Shown in pieces: positions 7,984 to 16,400 of a DNA stretch of 22,233 nucleotides. Source of the stretch: an uncultured Muribaculaceae bacterium. GTDB taxonomy: Bacteria > Bacteroidota > Bacteroidia > Bacteroidales > Muribaculaceae. A program made the position numbers and the translations under genes. The notes under the pieces are model-generated. The model did no database searches, was not told the origin of the DNA, and saw only the letters and a list, made by a program, of their open reading frames with translations. Position 1 is the first letter of the stretch. The number at the start of each line of letters is the position of its first letter. Location of the stretch: positions 41,373 to 63,605 of the forward strand of contig CAJTNN010000015.1 of the NCBI GenBank assembly GCA_910577585.1, read 5' to 3'.

Positions 7984-9210
7984 TTATCTGCGGCGTTTGC
8001 CGAGCAGGTCGCGCAGGCCATCCATGTCGAAAGTCAGCGTGAAGCGCAGCGTCTGGTCGAGCGGCGACGACTGGGCTGTAGCGAGCATATAAGAGGCATC
8101 GAGCTGCACCACATTGAGCGAGAAACCCGCACCGAAAGCGAAGTAAGAACGTCCACCCTTCGAAGCATTCTCATAATTGTAGCCCGCACGCACGAAGAAC
8201 TGCTGATTATAGGCATACTCCGCGCCAAACGACACATTGATTTCCTTCAGCTCCTCGGCAAATCCACCCGGAGCGTCAGAGAAGCTCTTGAAGATGCCGG
8301 TGATAGGCGACATTGTCTCCCACTTCTCGAGAGCTTCGTCATATTCAGCCTGCCCTTCAGGAGTATCCTCATAATCCTTCAGACGCGGCTTGGTGGGCAC
8401 GAGCAGCTTATTGAGGTCAAGACCGAGCGAAAGCGAATGATAGTCGGCCAGAGGGAACATGAAATTTGTGCCCAGTCGCAGATTAGTAGGCAAGAAGGCA
8501 TAAGTCGCACCATGGTCGTAGCTTACCTTCGAACCGATATTGCTGATGTCGAAACCCCATGAGAACTGACACTCATTGCGTCCCACCATCGGATAAGTCA
8601 CGAAATAACCCGAGATGTCGGCGCCGAAAGCCGAGGCGGCAGTATTAGTCTCGCCCGAATAGGCATCCTCGTACGACAGGTCAGAGAGAATATAACGCAG
8701 CACGACACCCATAGAGAACTTCTCGGAGAGTTTGCGCGAATAACCCACATCGATAGCGAACTCATAGGGGTTGATGGTCTGCATGACACCGCCGTCGCCG
8801 GTGCCGTAATCGCTCATCGACACCTCACCGAGCGAGAAGTAGCGGAACGAAGCCGAGAGAGCCTGGTTGTCGCCGCTGCCCAGTTTCCAGTAGCCCGCGA
8901 GATTGGCCAGGAAGATGTCGTTGACAATCTTGCGCAGCCAAGGAGTGTAGGATATCGAGAGGCCACCCGTAGAGTAAGCGAACGCATACTTCGAGGGGTT
9001 CCAGAACTGCGAGTTCATATCCGGGTCGGTAGCCGCACCGAGGTTACCCATAGCCGAGCCTCTGGCATCGGGCGTGATGCTGAGTGTGGTCACACCGGTG
9101 TTGACCGGGTTGAAGTCATTATCTTTAATGTCGTTCTCACCCGCAGCCAGCACCGGCAGGGAGAGCGAGGCGAGAATCACCGCCAGAAGATATCGTTGGA
9201 TAGACGTCAT
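7984..9210 (-). CDS. porV: Type IX secretion system outer-membrane protein PorV
   Basis: 408 aa. PorV is a 14-stranded, FadL-like outer-membrane barrel that shuttles T9SS cargo from the translocon to the PorU attachment complex. The signal peptide is residues 1-22 (MTSIQRYLLAVILASLSLPVLA). The mature start carries the PorV-typical TTLSITPDARGSAMGNLGAATDPD-like segment (about 40-65) and FWNPSKYAFA. Barrel strands run to the C-terminal QTLRFTLTFDM. Partner of PorU, encoded upstream in the same run of genes. A strong hairpin with a T-rich tail (9226-9260) sits only 15 bp before the ATG and could modulate expression relative to the sortases. The start is the only Met compatible with the signal peptide. 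Confidence 0.92.
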   Translation of the reverse strand: MTSIQRYLLAVILASLSLPVLAAGENDIKDNDFNPVNTGVTTLSITPDARGSAMGNLGAATDPDMNSQFWNPSKYAFAYSTGGLSISYTPWLRKIVNDIFLANLAGYWKLGSGDNQALSASFRYFSLGEVSMSDYGTGDGGVMQTINPYEFAIDVGYSRKLSEKFSMGVVLRYILSDLSYEDAYSGETNTAASAFGADISGYFVTYPMVGRNECQFSWGFDISNIGSKVSYDHGATYAFLPTNLRLGTNFMFPLADYHSLSLGLDLNKLLVPTKPRLKDYEDTPEGQAEYDEALEKWETMSPITGIFKSFSDAPGGFAEELKEINVSFGAEYAYNQQFFVRAGYNYENASKGGRSYFAFGAGFSLNVVQLDASYMLATAQSSPLDQTLRFTLTFDMDGLRDLLGKRRR

Positions 9211-9225
9211 AGGTAATTAAAAGAA

Positions 9226-9260
9226 ATATCAGGGCCCGAGTGAATGTCAGACCCTGATAT
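9226..9260 (-). promoter_or_regulatory. Hairpin with T-rich tail just upstream of porV
   Basis: Perfect 9-bp inverted repeat (ATATCAGGG at 9226-9234, CCCTGATAT at 9252-9260). Reading the minus strand, it is followed by TTTCTTTTAATTACCT and then the porV ATG. It resembles an intrinsic terminator or attenuator inside the operon, or a processing site setting the porV transcript end. No promoter consensus is visible between it and porV. Confidence 0.5.
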
Positions 9261-9321
9261 AATAACTGATAAATGTGCTGAATATTGCCTTGGGAGTCAG
9301 GAGCGGTGGCGGACACTGTAA

Positions 9322-9403
9322 GAAGCCGCGGCTTCCCGCCCACTGATGCTATGCCTGTGGCCGGGCATCGGTCGCGCCGATGCGCGCGTTCACACCACAG
9401 GCA
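9322..9403. repeat. GC-rich inverted repeats at the end of the second C25 gene
   Basis: A 14-bp perfect palindrome (GAAGCCGCGGCTTC, 9322-9335) is followed by a nested hairpin. The outer arms are TGCCTGTGG at 9352-9360 and CCACAGGCA at 9395-9403. The inner arms are GCATCGG at 9365-9371 and CCGATGC at 9377-9383. The outer right arm lies within the last codons of the C25 gene. No T-tract follows, so termination is uncertain; RNA stabilisation or a dispersed repeat are alternatives. Confidence 0.55.
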
Positions 9404-12400
9404 CATCAATCGGTGCCGAATGGCTCTTGCGTCCGGTGCCCCCGGTCTGGATGATGTAGGCCTTATACAGACCCGGTTCGACACGAGAGCCATCCTGGTC
9501 GCAGGCATCCCATTCGAAAGCGCCCCCCTCGAATTTCTCACGGCGCACCTGCAGTCCGGCAGCATTGAGAATCACGATATCAGCCTCCGAGGGGAAGTCA
9601 GCTACGGCAGCGAAGGTGCCTCCGTCGGCCACGACGCCGTTGAGCAGACGTATGGCGTAGGCCCCCTCATAAGGATTATAGTAGAATGTGGTCTCGGCTG
9701 TGGTGCGGTTGCCGGCGGCATCGCTTACCGTCACACTGGCAGTGTGCATACCCTCCGAGAGGTCGCTCAGCGGGATGCGGCGTTCATAAGCCACACACGC
9801 CTCATCAAGAATCGGGCTCACATTTGTGGCCGTTGCATCCTCGCGGCCGTCGAGCAGCATCCGGAAAGAGGGATTCAACGGATTATGGTCATAGCAGAGG
9901 GCAAGATTGTCAGACACCCGTATCTGGAGCTCCATCTCATCCTGATCGAATTCGAAATGCTCCACCACCGGGGGCATCATGTCAGCCTCAAGTTCGGTGG
10001 CTTCGGCATCTTTATGATATACCGGTGAAGCCAGACCGCCGCCGGCAGTGCGTTGCTTCGGGTCGTAGACAGCCGCATGAATTCGGCCCACCTTACCTAC
10101 TGCATTCTCGATAGATGCAGGCAGGAAGAAGCTGACGGTGAACTGGCCGTTGACCACTTCGCCTACACCCATTGCCACTTGCGAATCATTTACTGTGAGG
10201 CGCAGCTGCTTTGCATCGCCCGAGCAGAGGTTTTCAGAGATGACCGTCTCCGACGGGCGCATGATGCGCAGCACCACCCGGCCGTTGAATTCCGGATCGA
10301 CCTCACCGTTGCCTTCGGCGTTAGCCACATATCCGCTCACAGTATTGCGCTGGCCGATCTGGATGGCCGAGGCGGTGGATTGCGAGAACTTCACCTCACG
10401 TGTAGGCACCGGGAGCACGATAGCCGGGTCGCCCAGCAGCTGATATCCCAGCTCATTATTATTCGACGACTTAGTCTTGGCCTGAGCCAAGGCCTCGCCG
10501 GCAGTGATATTGCTTTTATGGCGGGGAGAGTTCTCATCAAAACCCTCGCGGAAGAGGCTCGTATAGAAATAGTCGAACAGCATGGCATTCTCGCCCGACC
10601 ATGTCTCGCGTGTAGCCAGCAGCGAGCCGATAGCCCCATAGGGGGTCGACACCACCAGTGATTCGCCCAGGCCGCGTGCGCCACGGTCAGAATTTGTGAG
10701 CGAACATCCCGCGAAGCCCATGAAGGGGAGCTTGCGGTTGCGCAGGCGATAGACATCAGAAGCATTGAAGAAGTCACCCTCCTGATTGAGCTTGAAGCAT
10801 GAGCCATGTCCGTAATACGCCACCATCAGACGCCCCTCGTCGAGGTCATTGAAAAGCTTGCGCTGTGCCTCCAGATAGCCATACGCATCAATGGGGAGGT
10901 CGGTGTTGATAGCTCCGTAATTGGCCACTTTGTCGATGTGCTGGCTGAGAAGTATGGCCTGCTCGGCATGTGTGTGCGAGTCGCCCACTCCGCCGATGTT
11001 GGTGAAGGCATTCAGATAATACTCGATATCCTCGGCCTCAAGATACTTCTCGATCTTCTCTATCAGGGTCTGTGCTTCGGCCGGGTAGCGCACGGGGAGA
11101 ATCCCCACTCCGACCTGCATGCGGTTGGTGTGGACGTTTGAGAGCGAGATATAGTCGTCCATCATGCCGATGATGTCGTTGGCGTTATGGGCGCCGCGCT
11201 CCTGCGAGATTGTGGGTGCCTGATAGGCTATGATCCCCTCCGACTGCTGACGCTCGGATATTATGCCGCGGAAGTCAGCGTAGAGCGGGCCCAGCAGCAA
11301 CACATTCTTAGCTTTTACCGGAGAGGTCATCGTGGCCTTCACAAGCGCGCGGTAGGCCATCGGGTCGGGCACACCGGCCGAGAACTCATTATAGCATTCA
11401 TCGGTGGTGGCGATAAGGGTGCGTATGCCATCGTGGGCCAGGTGAATCTCAGCCAGACGCTCCGCCACCTCCTTGAGCTGCGGGATGCAGATGATAATCA
11501 GTTCCGCTCCCTCTGCAGCCTGGGCATGCAGGTTCTGGTTGCGGATGCAAGAGTAACCGGTCTGGAATCCCTTGATCTGCTTCTGTGGCAGCAGCGGGTC
11601 GAAAATGATAGCCGATGGCGGCTCCGGCAGATTATAGGTGTAATCGATAGCCGCCATGCCATCGGCGCCATCGGCGGCCACCTCCATGAATCTCGGCAGC
11701 AGCGGCAGCGATATGTCGATGCCGAGATATGTGGCCCCCTCCGGGATGCGTATCACGGCGCGGTCGCCGCGATGCAGGTTGGGGAAGGCTATCATATCCT
11801 GGTTGATGCGCTTACCCTCGGCACCGCGCAAAGAGGGTATGGCGCGCGGATATGTCAGCACCCACTGGTCGAGGTTGGCCGGGGGCACCTCCTTATTCGA
11901 CACCAGCTTCACGAATATATTCACATCCTCGGCCGGGAGAGTGAAGTTGGTGAATTTCGGAGAGATGGTGCGCATCGAGGTGGTCTGTACCGTGTCGACT
12001 TTCGTATCCTCGATCTCATCGCTTTCGAGCACACCATAGCTCCAGGTGGCCTTCGAATTATAGTCAAGATACATCGTGCACTCCATCATTGCCGGCATCC
12101 CCACGATTGCATCATTGAGATGGGCCGGCCATGTGAGCAACCCGTCGGGCTGGGCCAGCATATCCTCGCCATAGAAGATTTGCCCCGAGGAAGTATTGTT
12201 GTGGTAGAGATCCACCTCATGGCTTACGCGCCCGTAGCCGTAGGTCACTTCCGAGGCATAGCCGGCGTTCGGGTCGGGAGCCTTCACATGCTCCATCGTC
12301 ACCACACGCTCCGAATCGCTCAGGAAGTAATATCCGAGGTCGGAGTATATGTTGCGCCCCGAGTTGGAGAAGAAGCCGTCGGTGGTCTGTTCGGCGGCAG

Positions 12401-12767
12401 TGTTGATAGAGAAGGTGGTTGTCCCCTGGGCGTAGAAATATAGTTTACCCTCATGGTGCAGCACCGGCACAGGCGAGAGGTCGTCGGTATACAGCGGGCG
12501 TCCGGCCTGGTCTACAAAATTCATCTCCATTTGCTTTCCACCCTTGCCGTAGAGCCCGACCCTTTCAGGATTACTGAACCCCATGGCGCGTAGTGTGGCA
12601 TGCGAGATTTCATATACCCCCGACTCATCGACACCGATTTTGACCCAATTCCCCTCAGCGAGGCGCGAGTTAGGGGCAAACCGCATTATGGATGGAGCAA
12701 TGTCAGAGGTGGCTCCCGCCGGGAGAGCCGCAGTGAGCATAGAAAGAAGTAGATATCGAATCTTCAT
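9390..12767 (-). CDS. Second PorU-like C25 cysteine peptidase (PorU paralogue)
   Basis: About 1125 aa. Signal peptide MKIRYLLLSMLTAALPAGA, then an N-terminal domain homologous to that of the adjacent PorU (GVYEISHATLRAMGF versus GIQFISAATLRQLGF). The C25 (gingipain-type) peptidase domain spans roughly residues 430-800, with the catalytic pair His654 (YYGHGS) and Cys688 (GFAGCSL) both present. Ig-like C-terminal domains end in GLYKAYI. The residue spacing and domain order match PorU, so I read it as a duplicated sortase rather than a secreted gingipain. I see no T9SS C-terminal sorting domain. I chose the ATG at 12767: it heads the signal peptide and lies 4 bp after the upstream stop, whereas the ORF open to 12863 adds 32 residues that overlap the previous gene. 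Whether it cleaves T9SS cargo is inference. Confidence 0.85.
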   Translation of the reverse strand: MKIRYLLLSMLTAALPAGATSDIAPSIMRFAPNSRLAEGNWVKIGVDESGVYEISHATLRAMGFSNPERVGLYGKGGKQMEMNFVDQAGRPLYTDDLSPVPVLHHEGKLYFYAQGTTTFSINTAAEQTTDGFFSNSGRNIYSDLGYYFLSDSERVVTMEHVKAPDPNAGYASEVTYGYGRVSHEVDLYHNNTSSGQIFYGEDMLAQPDGLLTWPAHLNDAIVGMPAMMECTMYLDYNSKATWSYGVLESDEIEDTKVDTVQTTSMRTISPKFTNFTLPAEDVNIFVKLVSNKEVPPANLDQWVLTYPRAIPSLRGAEGKRINQDMIAFPNLHRGDRAVIRIPEGATYLGIDISLPLLPRFMEVAADGADGMAAIDYTYNLPEPPSAIIFDPLLPQKQIKGFQTGYSCIRNQNLHAQAAEGAELIIICIPQLKEVAERLAEIHLAHDGIRTLIATTDECYNEFSAGVPDPMAYRALVKATMTSPVKAKNVLLLGPLYADFRGIISERQQSEGIIAYQAPTISQERGAHNANDIIGMMDDYISLSNVHTNRMQVGVGILPVRYPAEAQTLIEKIEKYLEAEDIEYYLNAFTNIGGVGDSHTHAEQAILLSQHIDKVANYGAINTDLPIDAYGYLEAQRKLFNDLDEGRLMVAYYGHGSCFKLNQEGDFFNASDVYRLRNRKLPFMGFAGCSLTNSDRGARGLGESLVVSTPYGAIGSLLATRETWSGENAMLFDYFYTSLFREGFDENSPRHKSNITAGEALAQAKTKSSNNNELGYQLLGDPAIVLPVPTREVKFSQSTASAIQIGQRNTVSGYVANAEGNGEVDPEFNGRVVLRIMRPSETVISENLCSGDAKQLRLTVNDSQVAMGVGEVVNGQFTVSFFLPASIENAVGKVGRIHAAVYDPKQRTAGGGLASPVYHKDAEATELEADMMPPVVEHFEFDQDEMELQIRVSDNLALCYDHNPLNPSFRMLLDGREDATATNVSPILDEACVAYERRIPLSDLSEGMHTASVTVSDAAGNRTTAETTFYYNPYEGAYAIRLLNGVVADGGTFAAVADFPSEADIVILNAAGLQVRREKFEGGAFEWDACDQDGSRVEPGLYKAYIIQTGGTGRKSHSAPIDVPVV

Positions 12768-12771
12768 AGGC

Positions 12772-13422
12772 TTATTTGAATCTTGTAGAGAGAAGGATTG
12801 TGGAATCATTATTATCATCTGCGTGGCCGGTGTCTCCCTCGAGGTGTGCGTTATCTTCCTCATGATGTGCGAGGATTGAGATGTGCATGTTTTCGGTGAG
12901 GCGCACCGGTGGGATAGCGAGAGGCATCAGCAGGAGGTCCCCCATCTTGATTGTGTTGCGGGCCGACATGCGCGAGAGTGCTGCACGGGTATCCTCATCC
13001 GAGGGTAGAGTCAGCTCAGTCTCAGTGATGTCACCGGCCTCATCCTGCACACGCAAAGAGAGGCGCGACTTGCGCGCATCGCCCCAGTCACCCACCACGA
13101 TTGAATTATCGAAGCAATAATCAGCCGGCGCAGGCAACATCTCATTCTGCAGCCCCTGCCACGCATCGGCAGGCAATATAATCAGAGCCGAAGTGAAAGC
13201 TCCCAGATAGCGGTCGGCGAAGCGAGGCGCGACCGATTTGCCGAGGCGACCGATTTTCCATGCCGCCGCCGGCAGCGCACGGAATTCAGGTTTGAAATCC
13301 GGGATGTAAAGTGGCCGGTTAGAGAGTAGCCAGCAAGAATCAGGCCAGAAGAGGGTGACCCTCTTCTGGCTTATCATGTTGGTGGAGTGGTCTCCACAGG
13401 GTAATTCAGCGTAGATTTTCAT
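12772..13422 (-). CDS. Degenerate fumarylacetoacetate hydrolase-fold protein, probable pseudoenzyme
   Basis: 216 aa. The N-terminal half aligns by eye with Bacteroidales FAH-family proteins: VTLFWPDSCWLLSNRPLYIPDF (family: VIFLKPDS.LL....PF.PDF), RLGKSVAPRFADRY, FDNSIVVGDW and IKMGDLL. The acidic metal ligands are gone. The family HYExEL segment reads RALPAAAW (48-55), GIDFTARD reads LIILPADA (80-87), and the GTPxGVG loop reads PLAIPPV (167-173). The C-terminal 30 residues are an Asp/His-rich tail. The reading frame is intact, so it is probably expressed but unlikely to be an FAH enzyme. It sits between two PorU-type genes, 40 bp after porU and 4 bp before the paralogue. From memory an FAH-family gene also neighbours porU in P. 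gingivalis. The fold is fairly sure; the role is unknown. Confidence 0.75.
   Translation of the reverse strand: MKIYAELPCGDHSTNMISQKRVTLFWPDSCWLLSNRPLYIPDFKPEFRALPAAAWKIGRLGKSVAPRFADRYLGAFTSALIILPADAWQGLQNEMLPAPADYCFDNSIVVGDWGDARKSRLSLRVQDEAGDITETELTLPSDEDTRAALSRMSARNTIKMGDLLLMPLAIPPVRLTENMHISILAHHEEDNAHLEGDTGHADDNNDSTILLSTRFK
13344..13370. repeat. 27-bp near-perfect palindrome inside the FAH-like gene
   Basis: GCCAGAAGAGGGT (13344-13356), one central base, then its exact reverse complement at 13358-13370. It covers codons about 18-26 of the FAH-like gene (SQKRVTLFW), close to its start, and would form a stable mRNA hairpin or a DNA cruciform or protein-binding site. Confidence 0.8.
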
Positions 13423-13462
13423 GATGTGGAATCAATAAATTCAGGCCGCCTGGCGCGAAGCA

Positions 13463-16400
13463 CTATTGAGCCGTCACGGCCAGCTTGCGCGAAGATGTGG
13501 CCGATGTGCCGTCGGGCGAGGTGATTGTGGCACGATAGAGATATATGCCCCTCGGCACTCTGACACCATCGGAATTGCAGAGATTCCAATACACAGAGAG
13601 CGAGGCCATCATATCGGTCGAGGTAGCGCGGTCAGAGGTCCATACACGTCGGCCATTCAGGTCGAAGACCTCGATGCGGCATGCCACATCAGCCATCGGG
13701 CGGTCGGTAGAGACTGTGAAGGTCACATTCTCACGTGCGGGATTGACATCGGTGCGCAGCTCATATATCTCCGGGCGCTTGGCCGCAGCCACATTGAACG
13801 TGAGGTCGGCTGTGGCTGAGTTGTTGGCGTTGTCCCATACGGTCAGGCGCAGCGTATGCTCGCCCGCCGAGAGTTCGGGCAGCGGATAGAGCAGAGTCCC
13901 CATGGTGGCATCATCCGGGTCAGGAGAATAGTAGATGTTGACATCCGAGAAAGTGGTGCGTCCGTCGAGAGTGAGGGTAATCTGGTGGCCGATGCCGGCA
14001 TCAGAGATATTTATGCCCGACTCATCCGACACCTTTGCCATCGCCACAGGCGAAGAATGCACCACCGAGCCATCGGCGAAGTCCTCACGGTTGAGCGCGA
14101 AATAATGAATCTCCGGCCCGTGGTTATCTTCAGGCGCATTGTCATCATAGCCATATACATAGAGGTCGGTGCTGCGTCCATGAGCCTCGCGCCCCTCTGG
14201 AGTATAGGCATAGAACACGATAGAGGCCTGATTATATAGGTTCTCGATTTCAGCAGGAATGAGCAGTGTGGTCGACCACCGGCCCTCGGTCACCTTCGTC
14301 ATTCCGCGGTAAATCATATTCTTGAAATCATTATAATTCAAGATATTTCCTGAATGCTGTCCGAGAGTGGTGTAGACCTTCTCTGCATCATAGAGCACAA
14401 TCTCGATGGTGCCGTTGAAAGATGTGTCGACATTTCCGTCGGCATCGGTGACGACGCCGGCCACCACCGGTTTGCCACGCGCCGGAAGTTCGGGCGTGTC
14501 ATGGTCAGGCTGGGTGAAGTCGACCCCTGCGAGTTCGGTGATAGAGATGACATTCTCAGGCAAAGAGAATCTCATTGCCGGGTCGCCCAGAATCGCAAAG
14601 CGGAGCTTATTCTGGTCGCTTGAGGGATAATTATTCTTGGCCGTGCGGTAGATGTCGCCGATGCGGCGCCCCTGCTTCATCATGCTGATGGAGTCGAAGA
14701 GAGCCTCACTGAAGGCTTTACTCAAACTTCCGTTAGGTTTGATTAATACAGTGCGTGTCGGGCATACCGTGGCGATGATGCCCCCTGAAGGATTTGCCCA
14801 AAGTACTTCGGCACCGGATTGAGTGTCCTGGTCATATCTTGCGAACTCACAAGTAGCGGCATACAGGAAGGGGAGGTGCTTGTTAGAGAAATTCTGGAGG
14901 TCATTCCAGTTGAGCAGATCCTCGTGGGTCCAGCCCACGGTCGATGCATGTCCGATATAATTGATGAAGTTGACCCCTTCGTTCCATTTGCGCAGCAGTC
15001 GCTCCTTCACCTGCGGAGTGGTGAATCCGGTAGAGCCCTGCGCCTCCTGGAAAGAGTCGAGATAGAGCTTCTCGATTTCGAAATTTGCACCGCGCGGAGT
15101 CGAGATGATGCTTGAGTAGCAATCCTCGGTCTGAGTGAGGTGAGCCGTCTCATCATCATCGGCAATGAGCAGCATCTGGTTGCGCCAGCGCCCCGGGTCG
15201 GGAGTTGTGACGTAGTTGAGATATTTTGTCACCATGGCTGAGGCCTCGCTGACTGAAGTCACCGGCATACGCCCCACAGCCACCTGTAACTTCTCAGACC
15301 CGAGAGTGAAGTCGGCAGCCGATTTCGAATCGCGCAACATGCCGATGTAGTCATCACATGGGAAGGAGGTCTCGGTCGACGTGCCGCTCGGCGACTGCCA
15401 GATAGGTATACGTGGGTAGCCGCAGTTGCGGGTGGCCTCCATGCGTGCCTTATTGTCGTAGGTGGGTCGCGAGAGAATCAGGCAGTACTGTATTCGACCG
15501 CGCGGCGCATCCTCATCCGATGCCGGAGAGTCAGCTCGGTCATACCACATCTTCATCAGTCGGCGGAAAGCCCCCACATCAGGAGTGCCCGATGTGAATT
15601 CATTATAGATTACCTCCGGAGTCAGCACCTCCACTGTCAGACCATCCCACTCACGATGATGAGCCGCCAGAGTGTTGGCGGCTGCCAGATACTCGAAAGG
15701 TGCGATAATCAGCAAGTCAGGCGAATTGAGCGCATGCAGGTTCTGATTCTCTACGGCCGTGGGGTTGCTGACAGCATATCCACCGGTCATCGGAGAGAAA
15801 GCCACATACTCATGATATCCGCCCGGTGCGGCGAATGAAGCCGTCGAGCCGCTGAGAGTGTAGCTCACCTCCATGGGGCGTATATGGTCGGTGACATCCC
15901 AGATGCGCATTCCGGCCGAAGCGTTAGAGATGACAGCTGTGGTGGCCACAGACTCCATGGTGTTGAAATATATCTGGCCGTCGCGCAGCGCGATGCGGCG
16001 TCGGTAAGCTAACTCGATATAGTCAAGGCGTGCGAAGAGCACATTTCCCGCTGATCGATATGCGATGTTGACTGTGGCATTATCTGAATCTGCCACACCG
16101 GTCATATTTACCGAAGTACTGCTCAGATATGTGTCAAGGAATTCCCCTTGGGAAGTGCCGAGTGTTGAGATTGCGGCAGTGGTGGATTTGCCACCATCGA
16201 TGCTGATGGTGAAGTCAGTGGCGGTATTAGCCTTTCCGGCCAGCGACACCGATATGCGATATTCATTCTCGCTCCGGTCAGTGAGCGGGAAGGTAAACTT
16301 GCGGTTGGGAGTGGCGCGGAAATCCTCGCCAAGGTATATGCGTCCGCTCGACGACGGATGGTAGGTGTCCTCCTCGTGCAGCAGCGGTTGCCAGAAATCA

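Noticed and set aside
9322..9403. Inverted repeats as ends of an insertion sequence
   Set aside because: No transposase, no target duplication and no cargo between the arms; hairpins explain them better.
11187..12443. Long open frame (about 418 codons) on the plus strand opposite the second C25 gene
   Set aside because: The minus-strand protein has clear C25 homology across the same bases. The plus frame is a GC-driven antisense shadow with His/Arg-rich, family-less sequence.
12768..12863. N-terminal extension of the second C25 protein to an upstream Met
   Set aside because: It would overlap the FAH-like gene by about 90 bp and put 32 hydrophilic residues before an otherwise perfect signal peptide.
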